From: Kangiella aquimarina DSM 16071
GTDB taxonomy: Bacteria > Pseudomonadota > Gammaproteobacteria > Enterobacterales > Kangiellaceae
Direction: 5' to 3'
Assembly (NCBI RefSeq): GCF_000374105.1
Contig: NZ_KB893650.1
Span: 1,048,862 to 1,112,861, forward strand
Length of the DNA: 64,000 bases
Part shown: one piece after another, positions 24,471-34,072 of the stretch
Layout of the letters: each line of letters begins with the position of its first letter
How positions within the stretch are numbered: position 1 is the first letter of the stretch
Notes under the pieces: model-generated
What the model was told of the DNA's origin: nothing
What the model saw: the letters and a program-made list of their open reading frames with translations, nothing else
Databases searched by the model: none
Translations under genes and position numbers: made by a program

Positions 24471-26362
24471 TGATTCTGACCATAAAGCTGCAATAATTTA
24501 TCTCGCCTTTTCAACAGAGCCACTATCTGTTTATCATTCAACAGGAAACCTAGTTCAGCCTTGAGGTTATCCTTAGAAAGAGACTTTAACTGTTGCTCTA
24601 ACTGAACGGATAGTTTAGCCACCGGAGGGAGATCATATTCCGGTAACGTGTATAGGTTACGGAAGCTTCGGGTATGATCAATGAGCCATAAATAACCAGT
24701 ATCTAAGCTATAAAGTTTATTGCCTGTATTTCTGTCGTCATTATGAATCAGCAAATCGAATATTTGCATTAACTCTTCTTCATCATCAGCCGAGCAGTAA
24801 CCCTCTAACTGCTGCTTACTTTGGATAAGTTCAGTTTTGCTGATAGAGTCTTCAATCCAATATTGAATGATGCCTTCTTGATCTTTGTAGGTAAAGGCTG
24901 CTGTATACGGAACCATGTATAAATTTAAAAGCCTATCCAGTTTGAAGGCTGCCAGATCATATAAAAAACGATCGGCAAAATTATCCTGACGAGAATGCTT
25001 TCTTTTATTTTCCAGTTTTGGATCGCTATCCATGTATTTAAAAATTGCATTGTGTTGTTTCCCCTGGAAATCAAAAGTTAGCTTTAATGGTTTGCTGTAA
25101 AAGTCTGATAATGGTTTTTCAGAAATAACTTCAGCATTTGCAAAATATTCAGATAGATACTCATCACTCAACTGGTTTGGATACAAAGGCTTTCTAACTG
25201 GATCCGGCTGTGGTTCTGTATTACTTGGATCTTTAAGATTAACTAACCGGAGCTGGTTATTTTCGATTACTGCGGCTGTGGGCTGGCCTTTATAGTATGC
25301 CTGTAGCATGCCTGTATCCAAAAGAATCAATTTTCCATCAAAACGGGAGCGTGCAACTCGGCTATCATCTGGGGTGTGGCCAACAAGAACTTGCTTAACA
25401 CCAAAGTGTTTTAAGGCTTTTTCTATGGTATGGCTTTCCATATATTCATGACAATAAATGTTGCCACGATACCAGACTGGTCCCTTTGTCGTAATTAATA
25501 GAGATTGAGAAAGCTCTATAAACTCCTCTGCTTTTTTCAATATACTTCTTTTGGTAAATCTATCCTGTTTAATCTGGCCAGCTAGTAGTGCCTCCAGAAC
25601 CTCGATTCTTTCTCGCTTATTGAAATAATGCTTAAATAATCCCAGCTCTATGAATTCGTGATAGAGCTCAGAATAGGACTTAACAGTCTGGCGAATCTGA
25701 CGGTTGATCTGTTGCTCGCTAAAACCAAGGTCGAGTAGCTCTTCAGAGATACCTGCGTGTAGATAAAGTCGATCCTGAAAAACTTTGACCGTATCCTTCT
25801 CAAGTAGCCATTTGCCATATTTGCCCGAATGGGAGTAGGCCTCAACCAGACCAAAATATCCGGGTGGATATAGCCGATTGAAGCTTTTCAGGCTTTCGCT
25901 GGAATGCTCAAGATTAGAGTAATTTAGATAGTCCTGGTAGACCGACTCACGATAGCTGGCAGATTCTTCTGGTTTGAAAGCAAGAAACTCCTGGTCAGAG
26001 ACATAGCGAAGATCAGCAATGATGTTCATGATTTCATGATTGCCAAGAAGAACTATGACATTTCCACCACTATTGGCGGCCTCATCTTCAAGTCTCATAA
26101 ACAGGTCGATGACTTTGCGTGATTCTGCACCTCGGTCAAGATTATCCCCCAGACTTATCAAGGTAGCCGTATTACCGCTCCATTCCAGCTCGTCATTGAT
26201 TACATTTGTGGCCTTAAGCAAACTGATCAGCGAGACATAGTCACCATGCACATCGGTTAATACTACAGTTTTACTTTGCACTGGGTTTGCATTGAGCAAT
26301 CCACTAAATATTAAAGTGAATATCAGCAATGTCTTAATTACTATCGATTTGGTATGGCTCAT
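24467..26362 (-). CDS. Secreted PPP-type phosphatase fused to a PI3/4-kinase-like domain
   Basis: The 631-residue protein starts with a signal peptide (hydrophobic about 9-24, cleavage near ANPVQS). Residues 31-375 form a Shewanella-like (Shelph) PPP metallophosphatase with DVHGD (37-41), GDNLDRG (72-78), GNHE (107-110), LHAG (His202) and GHTP (His329). Residues about 400-600 match a PI3/4-kinase-like or HipA/Fam20-like kinase fold: Lys442 in AIFKYMD as the ATP lysine, an acidic helix ending NLYMVP, IIQYWIED, the catalytic-loop-like HNDDRNTGN (Asp543, Asn548) and the metal site LIDHTRSF (Asp562). Both active sites look complete. It would act in the periplasm; target and nucleotide source are unknown. 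Confidence 0.72.
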   Translation of the reverse strand: MSHTKSIVIKTLLIFTLIFSGLLNANPVQSKTVVLTDVHGDYVSLISLLKATNVINDELEWSGNTATLISLGDNLDRGAESRKVIDLFMRLEDEAANSGGNVIVLLGNHEIMNIIADLRYVSDQEFLAFKPEESASYRESVYQDYLNYSNLEHSSESLKSFNRLYPPGYFGLVEAYSHSGKYGKWLLEKDTVKVFQDRLYLHAGISEELLDLGFSEQQINRQIRQTVKSYSELYHEFIELGLFKHYFNKRERIEVLEALLAGQIKQDRFTKRSILKKAEEFIELSQSLLITTKGPVWYRGNIYCHEYMESHTIEKALKHFGVKQVLVGHTPDDSRVARSRFDGKLILLDTGMLQAYYKGQPTAAVIENNQLRLVNLKDPSNTEPQPDPVRKPLYPNQLSDEYLSEYFANAEVISEKPLSDFYSKPLKLTFDFQGKQHNAIFKYMDSDPKLENKRKHSRQDNFADRFLYDLAAFKLDRLLNLYMVPYTAAFTYKDQEGIIQYWIEDSISKTELIQSKQQLEGYCSADDEEELMQIFDLLIHNDDRNTGNKLYSLDTGYLWLIDHTRSFRNLYTLPEYDLPPVAKLSVQLEQQLKSLSKDNLKAELGFLLNDKQIVALLKRRDKLLQLYGQNH

Positions 26363-26667
26363 GGGTCTGCCTCTAATATAGTTACTTCGTTTCCGATACC
26401 GAGCGCTTTAAATATTAAGGATATTAGCATAAGTATAAGTTGGTGCTAATTTGGCTGCAGAGGTTCTGGTTACTGTGGATTAGACAGTAAGTGAAGGGAT
26501 TTGTGCTTTTGTTAGAGTAATTATTTTGATACTGTAATTAGTAGCGAGAAATAAAATGAGTGCCAGACCTTGAGTTTCGGAGGTTTAGCCTCAATAAAGC
26601 GTGATAGAAACGCCTTTTGGCGGTGGAAATGTCTAACGGACTGTAGTGACAGTCTTATGAGGTAACG
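26363..26667. other. Divergent control region before clpX
   Basis: These 305 bases hold no convincing gene. They must contain the promoter of the phosphatase-kinase gene (minus) and of clpX (plus). The only clear candidate is the heat-shock-like promoter at 26570-26596. A ribosome site (GAGG) lies just before the clpX ATG. Confidence 0.6.
26570..26596 (+). promoter_or_regulatory. Possible sigma32 promoter for clpX
   Basis: CTTGAG at 26570-26575 matches the sigma32 -35 core CTTGAA except the last base, and CCTCAAT at 26590-26596 resembles the -10 CCCCATNT with mismatches, 14 bases away. The position, about 70 bases before the clpX ATG, is suitable. The match is partial, so this is a tentative call. 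Confidence 0.4.
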
Positions 26668-27936
26668 ATGAGTAGCGATAACTCAGACAACAAAACGTTA
26701 TATTGCTCTTTCTGTGGCAAAAGCCAGCATGAAGTAAAGAAGCTCATTGCCGGTCCAAGAGTTTTTATATGCAATGAATGCGTAGATTTATGTAACGATA
26801 TAATTATTGAAGAGATTCAGGAGGTTGCTGCAAAAGAATCGCGTAGCCACCTACCTAAGCCAAAAGAAATAGCTGAATTTTTGGAGCAGTATGTCATTGG
26901 CCAGGAACGCGCCAAAAAAGTATTGTCTGTAGCTGTTTACAATCACTACAAACGATTAGAAAGTGAGCCTGCTTCCAGCGAGCATAAAGAAGTTGAGCTG
27001 GGTAAAAGTAACATCCTTCTAATTGGTCCAACAGGTAGTGGTAAAACCCTGCTTGCTGAGACTTTGGCTCGCATGCTCGATGTGCCATTTACCATGGCAG
27101 ATGCGACAACCTTGACTGAAGCCGGTTATGTGGGTGAAGACGTCGAGAATATCATTCAGAAATTGTTGCAGAAGTGTGATTATGACGTTGAGAAAGCTCA
27201 GCGCGGAATTGTTTACATTGACGAAATTGATAAGATTTCTCGTAAATCCGACAACCCCTCTATTACGCGTGATGTTTCAGGTGAAGGTGTTCAACAAGCT
27301 TTGCTTAAACTGATTGAAGGAACTGTTGCATCCGTGCCTCCGCAAGGCGGTCGCAAGCACCCGCAGCAGGAGTTCCTGCAAGTTGATACTGGAAATATCT
27401 TATTTGTTTGTGGCGGTGCTTTTGCAGGCCTTGAGAAGATCATTCAGGAACGCACCGAAAAAGGCGGTATCGGTTTCGGTGCTGACGTTAAGCAGGTTAA
27501 AGAAGGTAAGGCTATTGGCGAAATGCTCAAAGCCGTCGAGCCTGACGACTTAGTGAAGTTTGGCCTGATTCCTGAGTTTATTGGCCGGTTACCAATCGTT
27601 ACAACTTTGCAGGAGCTAGATGAAGACGCCTTAATCAGAATCCTGACAGAGCCAAAAAACGCACTAACCAAGCAATATAGTAAATTGTTTTCATTGGAAA
27701 ATGTGGATTTAGAGTTCCGCAAAGATGCGTTGTCTGCTATTGCTCATAAAGCTATGCAGCGTCGCACAGGTGCTCGTGGTTTACGCTCTATCCTTGAAGA
27801 AATTTTATTAGACACCATGTATAACTTACCTTCCCTCGAAGGCGTCAGCAAAGTATGTATTGATGCGGCTGTGGTAAAAGGTGAGGCAGAGCCTCTACTG
27901 ATTTATGACAACCAACAACAAGCTGCTGCTGAGTAG
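26668..27936 (+). CDS. clpX: Clp protease ATP-binding subunit ClpX
   Basis: ClpX is the hexameric AAA+ unfoldase that feeds tagged proteins to ClpP. The 422-residue protein has the N-terminal zinc-binding domain (Cys13, Cys16 and a later CNEC pair), Walker A GPTGSGKT, Walker [11 protein letters not shown], the GYVGEDVE pore loop and the ClpP-contact loop with an IGF-type tripeptide (GGIGFGAD). Length matches the family (about 424). It is not adjacent to clpP here, and needs its own promoter. A terminator-like hairpin follows before lon. Confidence 0.97.
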   Translation: MSSDNSDNKTLYCSFCGKSQHEVKKLIAGPRVFICNECVDLCNDIIIEEIQEVAAKESRSHLPKPKEIAEFLEQYVIGQERAKKVLSVAVYNHYKRLESEPASSEHKEVELGKSNILLIGPTGSGKTLLAETLARMLDVPFTMADATTLTEAGYVGEDVENIIQKLLQKCDYDVEKAQRGIVYIDEIDKISRKSDNPSITRDVSGEGVQQALLKLIEGTVASVPPQGGRKHPQQEFLQVDTGNILFVCGGAFAGLEKIIQERTEKGGIGFGADVKQVKEGKAIGEMLKAVEPDDLVKFGLIPEFIGRLPIVTTLQELDEDALIRILTEPKNALTKQYSKLFSLENVDLEFRKDALSAIAHKAMQRRTGARGLRSILEEILLDTMYNLPSLEGVSKVCIDAAVVKGEAEPLLIYDNQQQAAAE

Positions 27937-27989
27937 CCTTCGTTATCAGGCTTAATAATGAGCTTGGTGGTGAGCAAAGACAGTTAAGT

Positions 27990-28023
27990 AAAGGGGAGGA
28001 GGTTAACTTCGCCCCTTTTTTAT
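27990..28023 (+). terminator. Terminator-like hairpin between clpX and lon
   Basis: AAAGGGG pairs with CCCCTTT over a loop that can fold further, and seven T follow. The lon ATG lies only about 25 bases after the T-run, so any lon promoter must be upstream of the hairpin. Confidence 0.7.
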
Positions 28024-28046
28024 TACTTATTCAGGATTAATGATTC

Positions 28047-30455
28047 ATGCAAACAGAAACTACTACCAAACAACTTCCTCTGCTACCACTGCGAGATGTC
28101 GTAGTGTTCCCACATATGGTGATTCCACTGTTTGTTGGTCGCGAGAAGTCAATCCTGGCGCTTGAAGAGGCTACCAATGGCGACAAACAGGTCATGCTGG
28201 TCGCACAACGTGAAGCCACCGAAGATATGCCAGATACAGAGCAGATCTATGATTACGGCTGTGTTGCAACCATACTACAGATGCTTAAATTGCCCGACGG
28301 TAATGTCAAAGTATTAGTGGAAGGTGTACAACGAGCTAAAGTTACAAAGTATGTCGATACTGATCCTATGTTTGTTGCTGAAGTTGAGCTTATTCCAACA
28401 GAAAGTGAGCACAACGATGAGGCTGACTCTTTAGCTCGTGCGGCTTTAAGCAGCTTTGACAAATATGTGAAACTAAACAAGAAAGTTCCGGGTGAGATAC
28501 TGACAACCTTATCTGGGATTGAGAACCCAAGCCGTCTGGCTGATAGCATCGCTGCTCACATGTCTTTAAAAATTGAAGATAAGCAGCAAATCCTGGAAAT
28601 GGAAAGCGTTGCTGAGCGCCTTGAGCAGCTGATGGCAAAGATGGAAAGCGAGATGGATTTGCTTGAAGTCGAGAAGCGTATTCGTGGTCGTGTCAAAAAC
28701 CAGATGGAAAAAAATCAGCGCGAATATTATCTGAATGAGCAAATTAAGGCGATTCAGAAAGAGCTAGGTGAAGGTGAAGAAACCGTCTCCGAGCATGAAG
28801 AGCTGGCTCGTAAAATTGAAGAATCAGGCATGACTAAAGAAGCTAAGGAGAAAGCAGAAGCCGAGTTGAAAAAGCTTAAGATGATGTCTCCTATGTCAGC
28901 CGAAGCGACGGTTGTACGGGGCTATATTGACTGGCTTCTGGGTATGCCCTGGAGCAAGCGAAGCCGCGTTAAACACAACTTGAAGAATGCTGAAGAGACT
29001 TTGGATGCTGACCATTATGGGCTAGAAAAAATTAAAGACCGTATTCTTGAATATCTGGCAGTACAGCAGCGAGTGAAAAAGCTCAAAGGGCCAGTATTAT
29101 GCCTGGTAGGCCCTCCAGGTGTCGGTAAAACCTCTCTGGGCCAATCTATCGCCAAGGCTACCGGTCGTAAGTATGTTCGTATGGCATTAGGTGGTGTCCG
29201 TGATGAGGCTGAGATTAGAGGCCACCGACGCACTTATATCGGTGCTATGCCAGGCAAGTTAATGCAGAAAATGAGTAAGGTTGGTGTTAAAAACCCACTT
29301 TTCCTGCTCGATGAAATAGACAAAATGTCGATGGATATGCGTGGTGATCCATCTTCTGCGCTGTTAGAAGTGCTTGATCCTGAACAGAATCATACCTTCA
29401 ATGACCACTATCTTGAGGTTGATTATGACTTGTCCGAGGTTATGTTTGTGGCAACCTCAAATTCCATGAATATTCCAGCGCCTCTGTTGGATAGGATGGA
29501 GGTTATTCGAATCCCGGGCTATACCGAAGCTGAAAAGCTTGAGATTGCTAAACGCTACCTTGTACCTAAGCAGATGAAAAATGCCGGACTGAAAAAAGGT
29601 GAGTTGGCACTGGAAGACTCGGCTATATTAGGAGTAATTCGCTATTATACCCGTGAGGCAGGTGTACGGAATCTAGAGAGAGAAATCTCTAAGATTTGTC
29701 GTAAAACCGTTAAGCAGCAGTTGCTAGCTGACAAACCAGAAAAAACGGTTACGGTTAATGATGAAAATCTTGATCAATATCTTGGTGTTAAGATCTACGA
29801 TTATGGTCGTGCTGGCGAATCTAACAAGGTAGGGCAGGTCACAGGCCTTGCTTGGACATCGGTGGGCGGTGAGTTGTTGACTATTGAGTCAGTAGTTGTA
29901 GATGGTAAAGGTAAAACAACCTATACCGGCCAACTGGGCGATGTGATGAAAGAGTCCATTCAAGCCGCTATGACAGTGGTTAGAAGTCGTTGTCTTGCGC
30001 TTGGGATTGAAGCCGACTTCTATGAGAAGAAAGACATCCATATACATGTTCCTGAAGGTGCGACACCTAAAGATGGGCCTAGCGCAGGTATTGGTATGTG
30101 TACGGCTATTATTTCTAGCCTAACGGATATTCCTGTCAGAAAGGATGTCGCAATGACTGGTGAAATCACTTTGAGAGGTGAAGTATTACCGATCGGCGGT
30201 TTAAAAGAAAAGCTTCTGGCGGCGCACCGAGGTGGTATTAAAACAGTCATAATTCCGAAGGAAAACGAAAGGAATTTGGCCGATATACCGGATAATATTA
30301 AAAAAGATTTGAAGATTGTTTGCGTGAAGTGGATTGATGAAGTGATTGATATTGCACTGGAGAGACCTCCTGAGCCAATCAGTAAACCAGTCTCAGAAGC
30401 GCCCGAGAGTGAAACAGGGAAAGTTGACGAGCAAGATAAGATTCATGCTCATTAA
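28047..30455 (+). CDS. lon: ATP-dependent protease Lon
   Basis: Lon degrades misfolded and regulatory proteins in the cytoplasm. The 802-residue protein has the N-terminal LON substrate domain ([15 protein letters not shown]), a coiled-coil region, the AAA+ module (Walker [10 protein letters not shown], Walker [11 protein letters not shown]) and a protease domain with the Ser679-Lys722 dyad (DGPSAGIG and GGLKEK), the same numbering as in E. coli. The C-terminal tail is acidic. The usual order clpX-lon-hupB is kept. The leader carries the hairpin described just before its start. Confidence 0.97.
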   Translation: MQTETTTKQLPLLPLRDVVVFPHMVIPLFVGREKSILALEEATNGDKQVMLVAQREATEDMPDTEQIYDYGCVATILQMLKLPDGNVKVLVEGVQRAKVTKYVDTDPMFVAEVELIPTESEHNDEADSLARAALSSFDKYVKLNKKVPGEILTTLSGIENPSRLADSIAAHMSLKIEDKQQILEMESVAERLEQLMAKMESEMDLLEVEKRIRGRVKNQMEKNQREYYLNEQIKAIQKELGEGEETVSEHEELARKIEESGMTKEAKEKAEAELKKLKMMSPMSAEATVVRGYIDWLLGMPWSKRSRVKHNLKNAEETLDADHYGLEKIKDRILEYLAVQQRVKKLKGPVLCLVGPPGVGKTSLGQSIAKATGRKYVRMALGGVRDEAEIRGHRRTYIGAMPGKLMQKMSKVGVKNPLFLLDEIDKMSMDMRGDPSSALLEVLDPEQNHTFNDHYLEVDYDLSEVMFVATSNSMNIPAPLLDRMEVIRIPGYTEAEKLEIAKRYLVPKQMKNAGLKKGELALEDSAILGVIRYYTREAGVRNLEREISKICRKTVKQQLLADKPEKTVTVNDENLDQYLGVKIYDYGRAGESNKVGQVTGLAWTSVGGELLTIESVVVDGKGKTTYTGQLGDVMKESIQAAMTVVRSRCLALGIEADFYEKKDIHIHVPEGATPKDGPSAGIGMCTAIISSLTDIPVRKDVAMTGEITLRGEVLPIGGLKEKLLAAHRGGIKTVIIPKENERNLADIPDNIKKDLKIVCVKWIDEVIDIALERPPEPISKPVSEAPESETGKVDEQDKIHAH

Positions 30456-30458
30456 TGC

Positions 30459-30489
30459 ACAAAAAGCCTGCAATTAGCAGGCTTTTTGT
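30459..30489 (+). terminator. Terminator of lon
   Basis: A perfect 13-base-pair stem (ACAAAAAGCCTGC with GCAGGCTTTTTGT) with a five-base loop begins four bases after the lon stop and includes a T-run. Confidence 0.88.
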
Positions 30490-30508
30490 CCGTTTATCGG
30501 AAATTTTC

Positions 30509-30538
30509 TTGACACATAAAAGGCTCAGTTGATATAAC
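30509..30538 (+). promoter_or_regulatory. Sigma70 promoter for hupB
   Basis: A perfect -35 TTGACA (30509-30514) and -10 TATAAC (30533-30538) are 18 bases apart. The transcript would have a leader of about 80 bases before the GTG start, and probably continues into tRNA-Val and tRNA-Asp, since no terminator appears until 31108. Confidence 0.75.
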
Positions 30539-30625
30539 AGCAGACCTTGAGTTGTGCAGTAGAACGCTAATAATTACTGCTTATTTTTTGTACTTCAGAT
30601 TACTCTAAATAAAAGGGGAAAGTGA

Positions 30626-30898
30626 GTGAATAAATCAGAACTAATCGACGCTATCGCAGCTGGCGCGGATATCTCTAAAGCAGCTGCAGGTCGTGCACTA
30701 GACTCTATGTTAGGCGCAATTACGGATTCATTACAAAAGGGCGAACAAGTATCTCTAGTTGGTTTCGGTACTTTCGCAGTTAAAGAGCGTGCTGCTCGTA
30801 CAGGTCGTAATCCAAAAACTGGTGAAACTATTCAGATCAAGGCTGCAAAAGTTCCTGGTTTTAAAGCTGGTAAAGCTCTTAAAGACGCGGTAAACTAG
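30626..30898 (+). CDS. hupB: DNA-binding protein HU-beta
   Basis: HU is the small dimeric nucleoid protein that bends DNA. The 90-residue product has the full HU sequence: [20 protein letters not shown], then VSLVGFGTF and the DNA-binding arm [14 protein letters not shown] with the intercalating proline. It starts with GTG at 30626, five bases after a strong ribosome site (AGGGGAA). The gene ends 13 bases before tRNA-Val. Confidence 0.97.
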   Translation: MNKSELIDAIAAGADISKAAAGRALDSMLGAITDSLQKGEQVSLVGFGTFAVKERAARTGRNPKTGETIQIKAAKVPGFKAGKALKDAVN

Positions 30899-30911
30899 CC
30901 GCCGTTTTTAC

Positions 30912-30987
30912 GGGTGGTTAGCTCAGTTGGGAGAGCATCGCCCTTACAAGGCGAGGGTCACTGGTTCGAGCCCAGTACCACCCACCA
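30912..30987 (+). tRNA. tRNA-Val (anticodon TAC)
   Basis: The acceptor GGGTGGT pairs with ACCACCC, followed by ACCA. The anticodon loop CTTACAA gives TAC. It lies 13 bases after hupB with no promoter of its own visible, so it is probably cut from the hupB transcript. Confidence 0.97.
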
Positions 30988-31025
30988 TGCTTCTTTTAGC
31001 GTGGCGTCCGTAAAACGACAATTTA

Positions 31026-31102
31026 GGAGCGGTAGTTCAGCTGGTTAGAATACCGGCCTGTCACGCCGGGGGTCGCGGGTTCGAGTCCCGTCCGCTCCGC
31101 CA
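31026..31102 (+). tRNA. tRNA-Asp (anticodon GTC)
   Basis: The acceptor GGAGCGG pairs with CCGCTCC, followed by GCCA. The anticodon loop CTGTCAC gives GTC. It is followed at once by a strong terminator. Confidence 0.97.
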
Positions 31103-31107
31103 GAAAC

Positions 31108-31138
31108 TAAACGCGCCTACCAAGGCGCGTTTTTTTTA
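31108..31138 (+). terminator. Terminator of hupB-tRNA transcript
   Basis: ACGCGCCT pairs with AGGCGCGT over a four-to-five-base loop and is followed by eight T. It starts six bases after tRNA-Asp. Confidence 0.9.
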
Positions 31139-31292
31139 TCCAGTATCCAAGTCTGCGTCCTGAGCTTTCAGGTTATCCTTTTTATCGACTAAGTGATTAA
31201 TAGTGAATTAATGCTGAGTAACTGGGTAGATTGAATTATAATTTAAAGTTTAATGTTCGGACTGAATAATTAACAAATAGGTAGTTTCAGCC

Positions 31293-33209
31293 ATGATGTT
31301 GGAAAGAATACAGCAAAGCATGCAAGGCCCAATAATGAAGGTGATATTATTTGTCATCATCATCTTCTTTATTTTTGCAGGATATTTTACGGGTACCCTG
31401 TTTAGTGGTAACCCAGATAAAGTTGCAGAAGTTGAAGGCGCAGAGATTACAAGTGCGCAAATTCAGCAAGGCGTTGATCGTGTACGTCAACAGATGGGTC
31501 AGCAGTTTGACCAGCAATACGCAACTGAAGCCAGTCAAAAGTTGTTGCGCGAACAAATCAAACAACAGCTTATCAATGAGCAGGTTATTAAGGCCAACCT
31601 TAATAAAGCGGGCCTAACTGCCTCTGAAGAACAAATCAAAAGCTGGATCAGGGAGTTTCCGCAATTTCAGATAGGCGGTATCTATTCTCCAGAGCAGGCA
31701 AAAATGATTATGGCCCAGATGGGTTGGTCAGAAGACCAACTACGTCAGTATGCCCGTCAGCAAATTGCACAGGAGCAACTTAATCAAGGGCTAGGCACTA
31801 CTAATTTCGCTTTGGATTATGAAGTTGATAGCTATTACCGCTTGCAGGAACAATCTCGTGATGTTCGCTATGTTCGAGTTTCGCAGGAAGATTTTGCTGA
31901 CTCGGTTGACGTGACAAGTGAAGAAGTTGAAGAGTACTATCAACAGAATCAGGCTCAGTTCGAGCAGTCTGAAAAAATAAACTTACGTTATGTCCGCTTA
32001 TCCACTGAACAATTGGCTGAGAGCTACAAAGACAAGATTAGTGAAGAGCAGGTTCAGGAGTTCTATGATGCGAATAAAGCAAATTACCAGGACCCTACTG
32101 AAATATTAGTTGCACATATCTTAATCGATAATTCTATTGATAGTGCTGAATCAAAAGCTAGTGAACTGTTAAATCAGCTCAAAAATGGCGCTGATTTTGC
32201 TGAATTAGCAAAGGAGCACTCAAGTGATACTTTCAGTGGTGAAAACGGTGGACAGCTTGATTGGGTAGATGCAATTCCGACGTCTGATGAGAACCCTTCA
32301 GGTACCGGCTGGGTGCCTGAGTTTGAAGCTGCAGCATTGGCTTTGAATAACGTTGGTGATATGACTGAGGTTGTTGAAACTCAATATGGCTATCACATTA
32401 TCAAGCTAGTTGATAAGAAAGAAAGTCAGACAACACCTTTAGCTGAAGTTGAGAGTGATATTCGAGAAACTCTTGCTAACGAAAAAGCCCAGGAAGAGTT
32501 TTTCGCTAAACAGTCAAAGTTGAATGAAAACTTATTCGAGTTTGGTGATGATCTCGATAAATTTGCTGAACAGGTTGGTCTGGAAGTTCAGGAAACCGGT
32601 ATGTTCAGTGAAAGTTCTGCAACTGGCCTTACAGCAAATCCTGTATTCCTTGAGAAAGCTTTCTCTGCATCGGTTCTAGAGTCTACAGAAGTTAGTGACA
32701 TGATCGAGCTGACCAACAATGATATCGTTTATGTAACGGTTAAAGAGTATCAGCCTGCTCAAGTACAGCCTCTGGACGAAGTTAAAGAAACAGTAGTTGC
32801 AACTTTGAAAGAAGAGAAAGTTCGAACAGCTGCTAAAGATTTTGCAGAACAGGTGTTGGCCCGTCTACAAGAAGGCGAGGATGCTGAAACTTTATTAAGT
32901 TTAGAAGGTTTAAGCTGGAGCGAGACCACAGGCCTGAAACGACGTGATACAGCTATTGGTTTTGATCTGACTAATGCAATATTTAATGTTAAAGCTCCAG
33001 CTGAAGGTCAGGCAAGCCGTTCGGTAGAGCAGCTATTCAACGGTGATTATGTAGTAGTTGAAGTCAATGCTGTTAACTATCCTGATCCTGACACCATGGA
33101 TGATGCAACGCGTCAGCAGATTGAGCAAAGATTAGCTAATGCTAGTGCTCAGGCAGAAATGCAAAGTCTGATGCAGAACTTCAGGGAGAAGTCAGAGGTT
33201 ACGCAATAA
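31293..33209 (+). CDS. ppiD: Periplasmic folding chaperone PpiD
   Basis: PpiD is an inner-membrane-anchored parvulin-like chaperone for proteins leaving the Sec translocon. The 638-residue protein has a short cytoplasmic N-terminus, one membrane helix (about 15-34: MKVILFVIIIFFIFAGYFTG), a SurA-like N-domain, and a parvulin domain near 265-370 (EILVAHILI, AKEHSSDTFSGENGGQLDWV, ETQYGYHIIKLVD) that looks complete. It follows the tRNA pair, at the end of the conserved block. A terminator lies 45 bases past the stop. Confidence 0.94.
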   Translation: MMLERIQQSMQGPIMKVILFVIIIFFIFAGYFTGTLFSGNPDKVAEVEGAEITSAQIQQGVDRVRQQMGQQFDQQYATEASQKLLREQIKQQLINEQVIKANLNKAGLTASEEQIKSWIREFPQFQIGGIYSPEQAKMIMAQMGWSEDQLRQYARQQIAQEQLNQGLGTTNFALDYEVDSYYRLQEQSRDVRYVRVSQEDFADSVDVTSEEVEEYYQQNQAQFEQSEKINLRYVRLSTEQLAESYKDKISEEQVQEFYDANKANYQDPTEILVAHILIDNSIDSAESKASELLNQLKNGADFAELAKEHSSDTFSGENGGQLDWVDAIPTSDENPSGTGWVPEFEAAALALNNVGDMTEVVETQYGYHIIKLVDKKESQTTPLAEVESDIRETLANEKAQEEFFAKQSKLNENLFEFGDDLDKFAEQVGLEVQETGMFSESSATGLTANPVFLEKAFSASVLESTEVSDMIELTNNDIVYVTVKEYQPAQVQPLDEVKETVVATLKEEKVRTAAKDFAEQVLARLQEGEDAETLLSLEGLSWSETTGLKRRDTAIGFDLTNAIFNVKAPAEGQASRSVEQLFNGDYVVVEVNAVNYPDPDTMDDATRQQIEQRLANASAQAEMQSLMQNFREKSEVTQ

Positions 33210-33253
33210 TCTCTGATTAGAACCTGAATAGTATCAGGTGATAGAAGTTATTT

Positions 33254-33285
33254 AAAAAGCCACTCATTAATTGGGTGGCTTTTTT
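33254..33285. terminator. Bidirectional terminator between ppiD and sapF
   Basis: AAAAAGCCACTCA pairs with TGGGTGGCTTTTT (one G-T pair) with a five-base loop. It has A/T runs on both sides and serves the convergent ends of ppiD (33209) and the sap operon (33284, whose stop overlaps its edge). Confidence 0.85.
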
Positions 33286-34072
33286 ATTTCTCGATAGCCT
33301 TACGATAGCTTGCTGAGGCGTTTAACAATTCCAGAGTATATCTTGACTGGGGTTGACTAAAGACCTCACCAACACGGCCATATTCCTTCTGTTCGCCGTT
33401 ATGCATGACCAGTACCTTGTCACTGAAGTGTTGTACCAGTCCCAGGTCATGTGAAATGAAGACATAGGCTAAGTCGAGCCTGTCCTGCAAATCGAGTAAT
33501 AGATTAATAATTTGTGCCTGAACGGAAACATCCAGTGCGGAAACTGGCTCATCAGCGACAATGACTTTGGGATTGAGCATAAGCGCTCTTGCAATCGCGA
33601 TACGTTGACGCTGACCACCAGAAAAAGTGTGTGGATAGCGTTCAGCATACTCTGGTCTTAATCCCACTAAATCAAGTACCTCAGCGATTCTATCTTTGCG
33701 ACTTTGACTATTGCCTGCTTTGGCGTTGATTAGTGGCTCTTCCAGACTTTGTCTGATGGTTGCCCTGGGGTTTAGTGAGGCCGAGGGGTTCTGGAATATC
33801 ATTCGGATATTACGGTACCAGCTAAAAGAGCTATTCTTAATAATATTATTGCCTTCAAATAAAAGCTCTCCACTGTCGGGCTTTTCTGCACCCACTAGAA
33901 TTCTGGCTAGTGTAGACTTACCTGAGCCAGATTCACCAACAACCGCCAAGGTTTGTCCCGCATTTAAGCTAAAGCTTATACCTTTAACCACTTCAAGATA
34001 GCGTTGCTTGAAAGGGTTATTGGAAACCTTGTATGACTTACGAATAAGTTTGGCTGATAACAAACTAGGCAT
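33284..34072 (-). CDS. sapF: Peptide ABC transporter ATPase SapF
   Basis: One of two ATPases of the Sap-type importer. The 262-residue protein has Walker [10 protein letters not shown] near 48-56, Q-loop FQNPSASLNPRATIRQSL, signature FSGGQRQRIAIARAL, Walker B VIVADEPVSALD and the switch His in FISHDLG. Length fits E. coli SapF (268). The start overlaps the sapD stop by one base. It is the last gene of the five-gene operon. Confidence 0.85.
   Translation of the reverse strand: MPSLLSAKLIRKSYKVSNNPFKQRYLEVVKGISFSLNAGQTLAVVGESGSGKSTLARILVGAEKPDSGELLFEGNNIIKNSSFSWYRNIRMIFQNPSASLNPRATIRQSLEEPLINAKAGNSQSRKDRIAEVLDLVGLRPEYAERYPHTFSGGQRQRIAIARALMLNPKVIVADEPVSALDVSVQAQIINLLLDLQDRLDLAYVFISHDLGLVQHFSDKVLVMHNGEQKEYGRVGEVFSQPQSRYTLELLNASASYRKAIEK

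Noticed and set aside
31211-31242. Promoter of ppiD (TATAAT at 31237-31242)
   Set aside because: The -10 box is perfect, but the matching -35 position has only CTGAGT, so I did not list it as a promoter.
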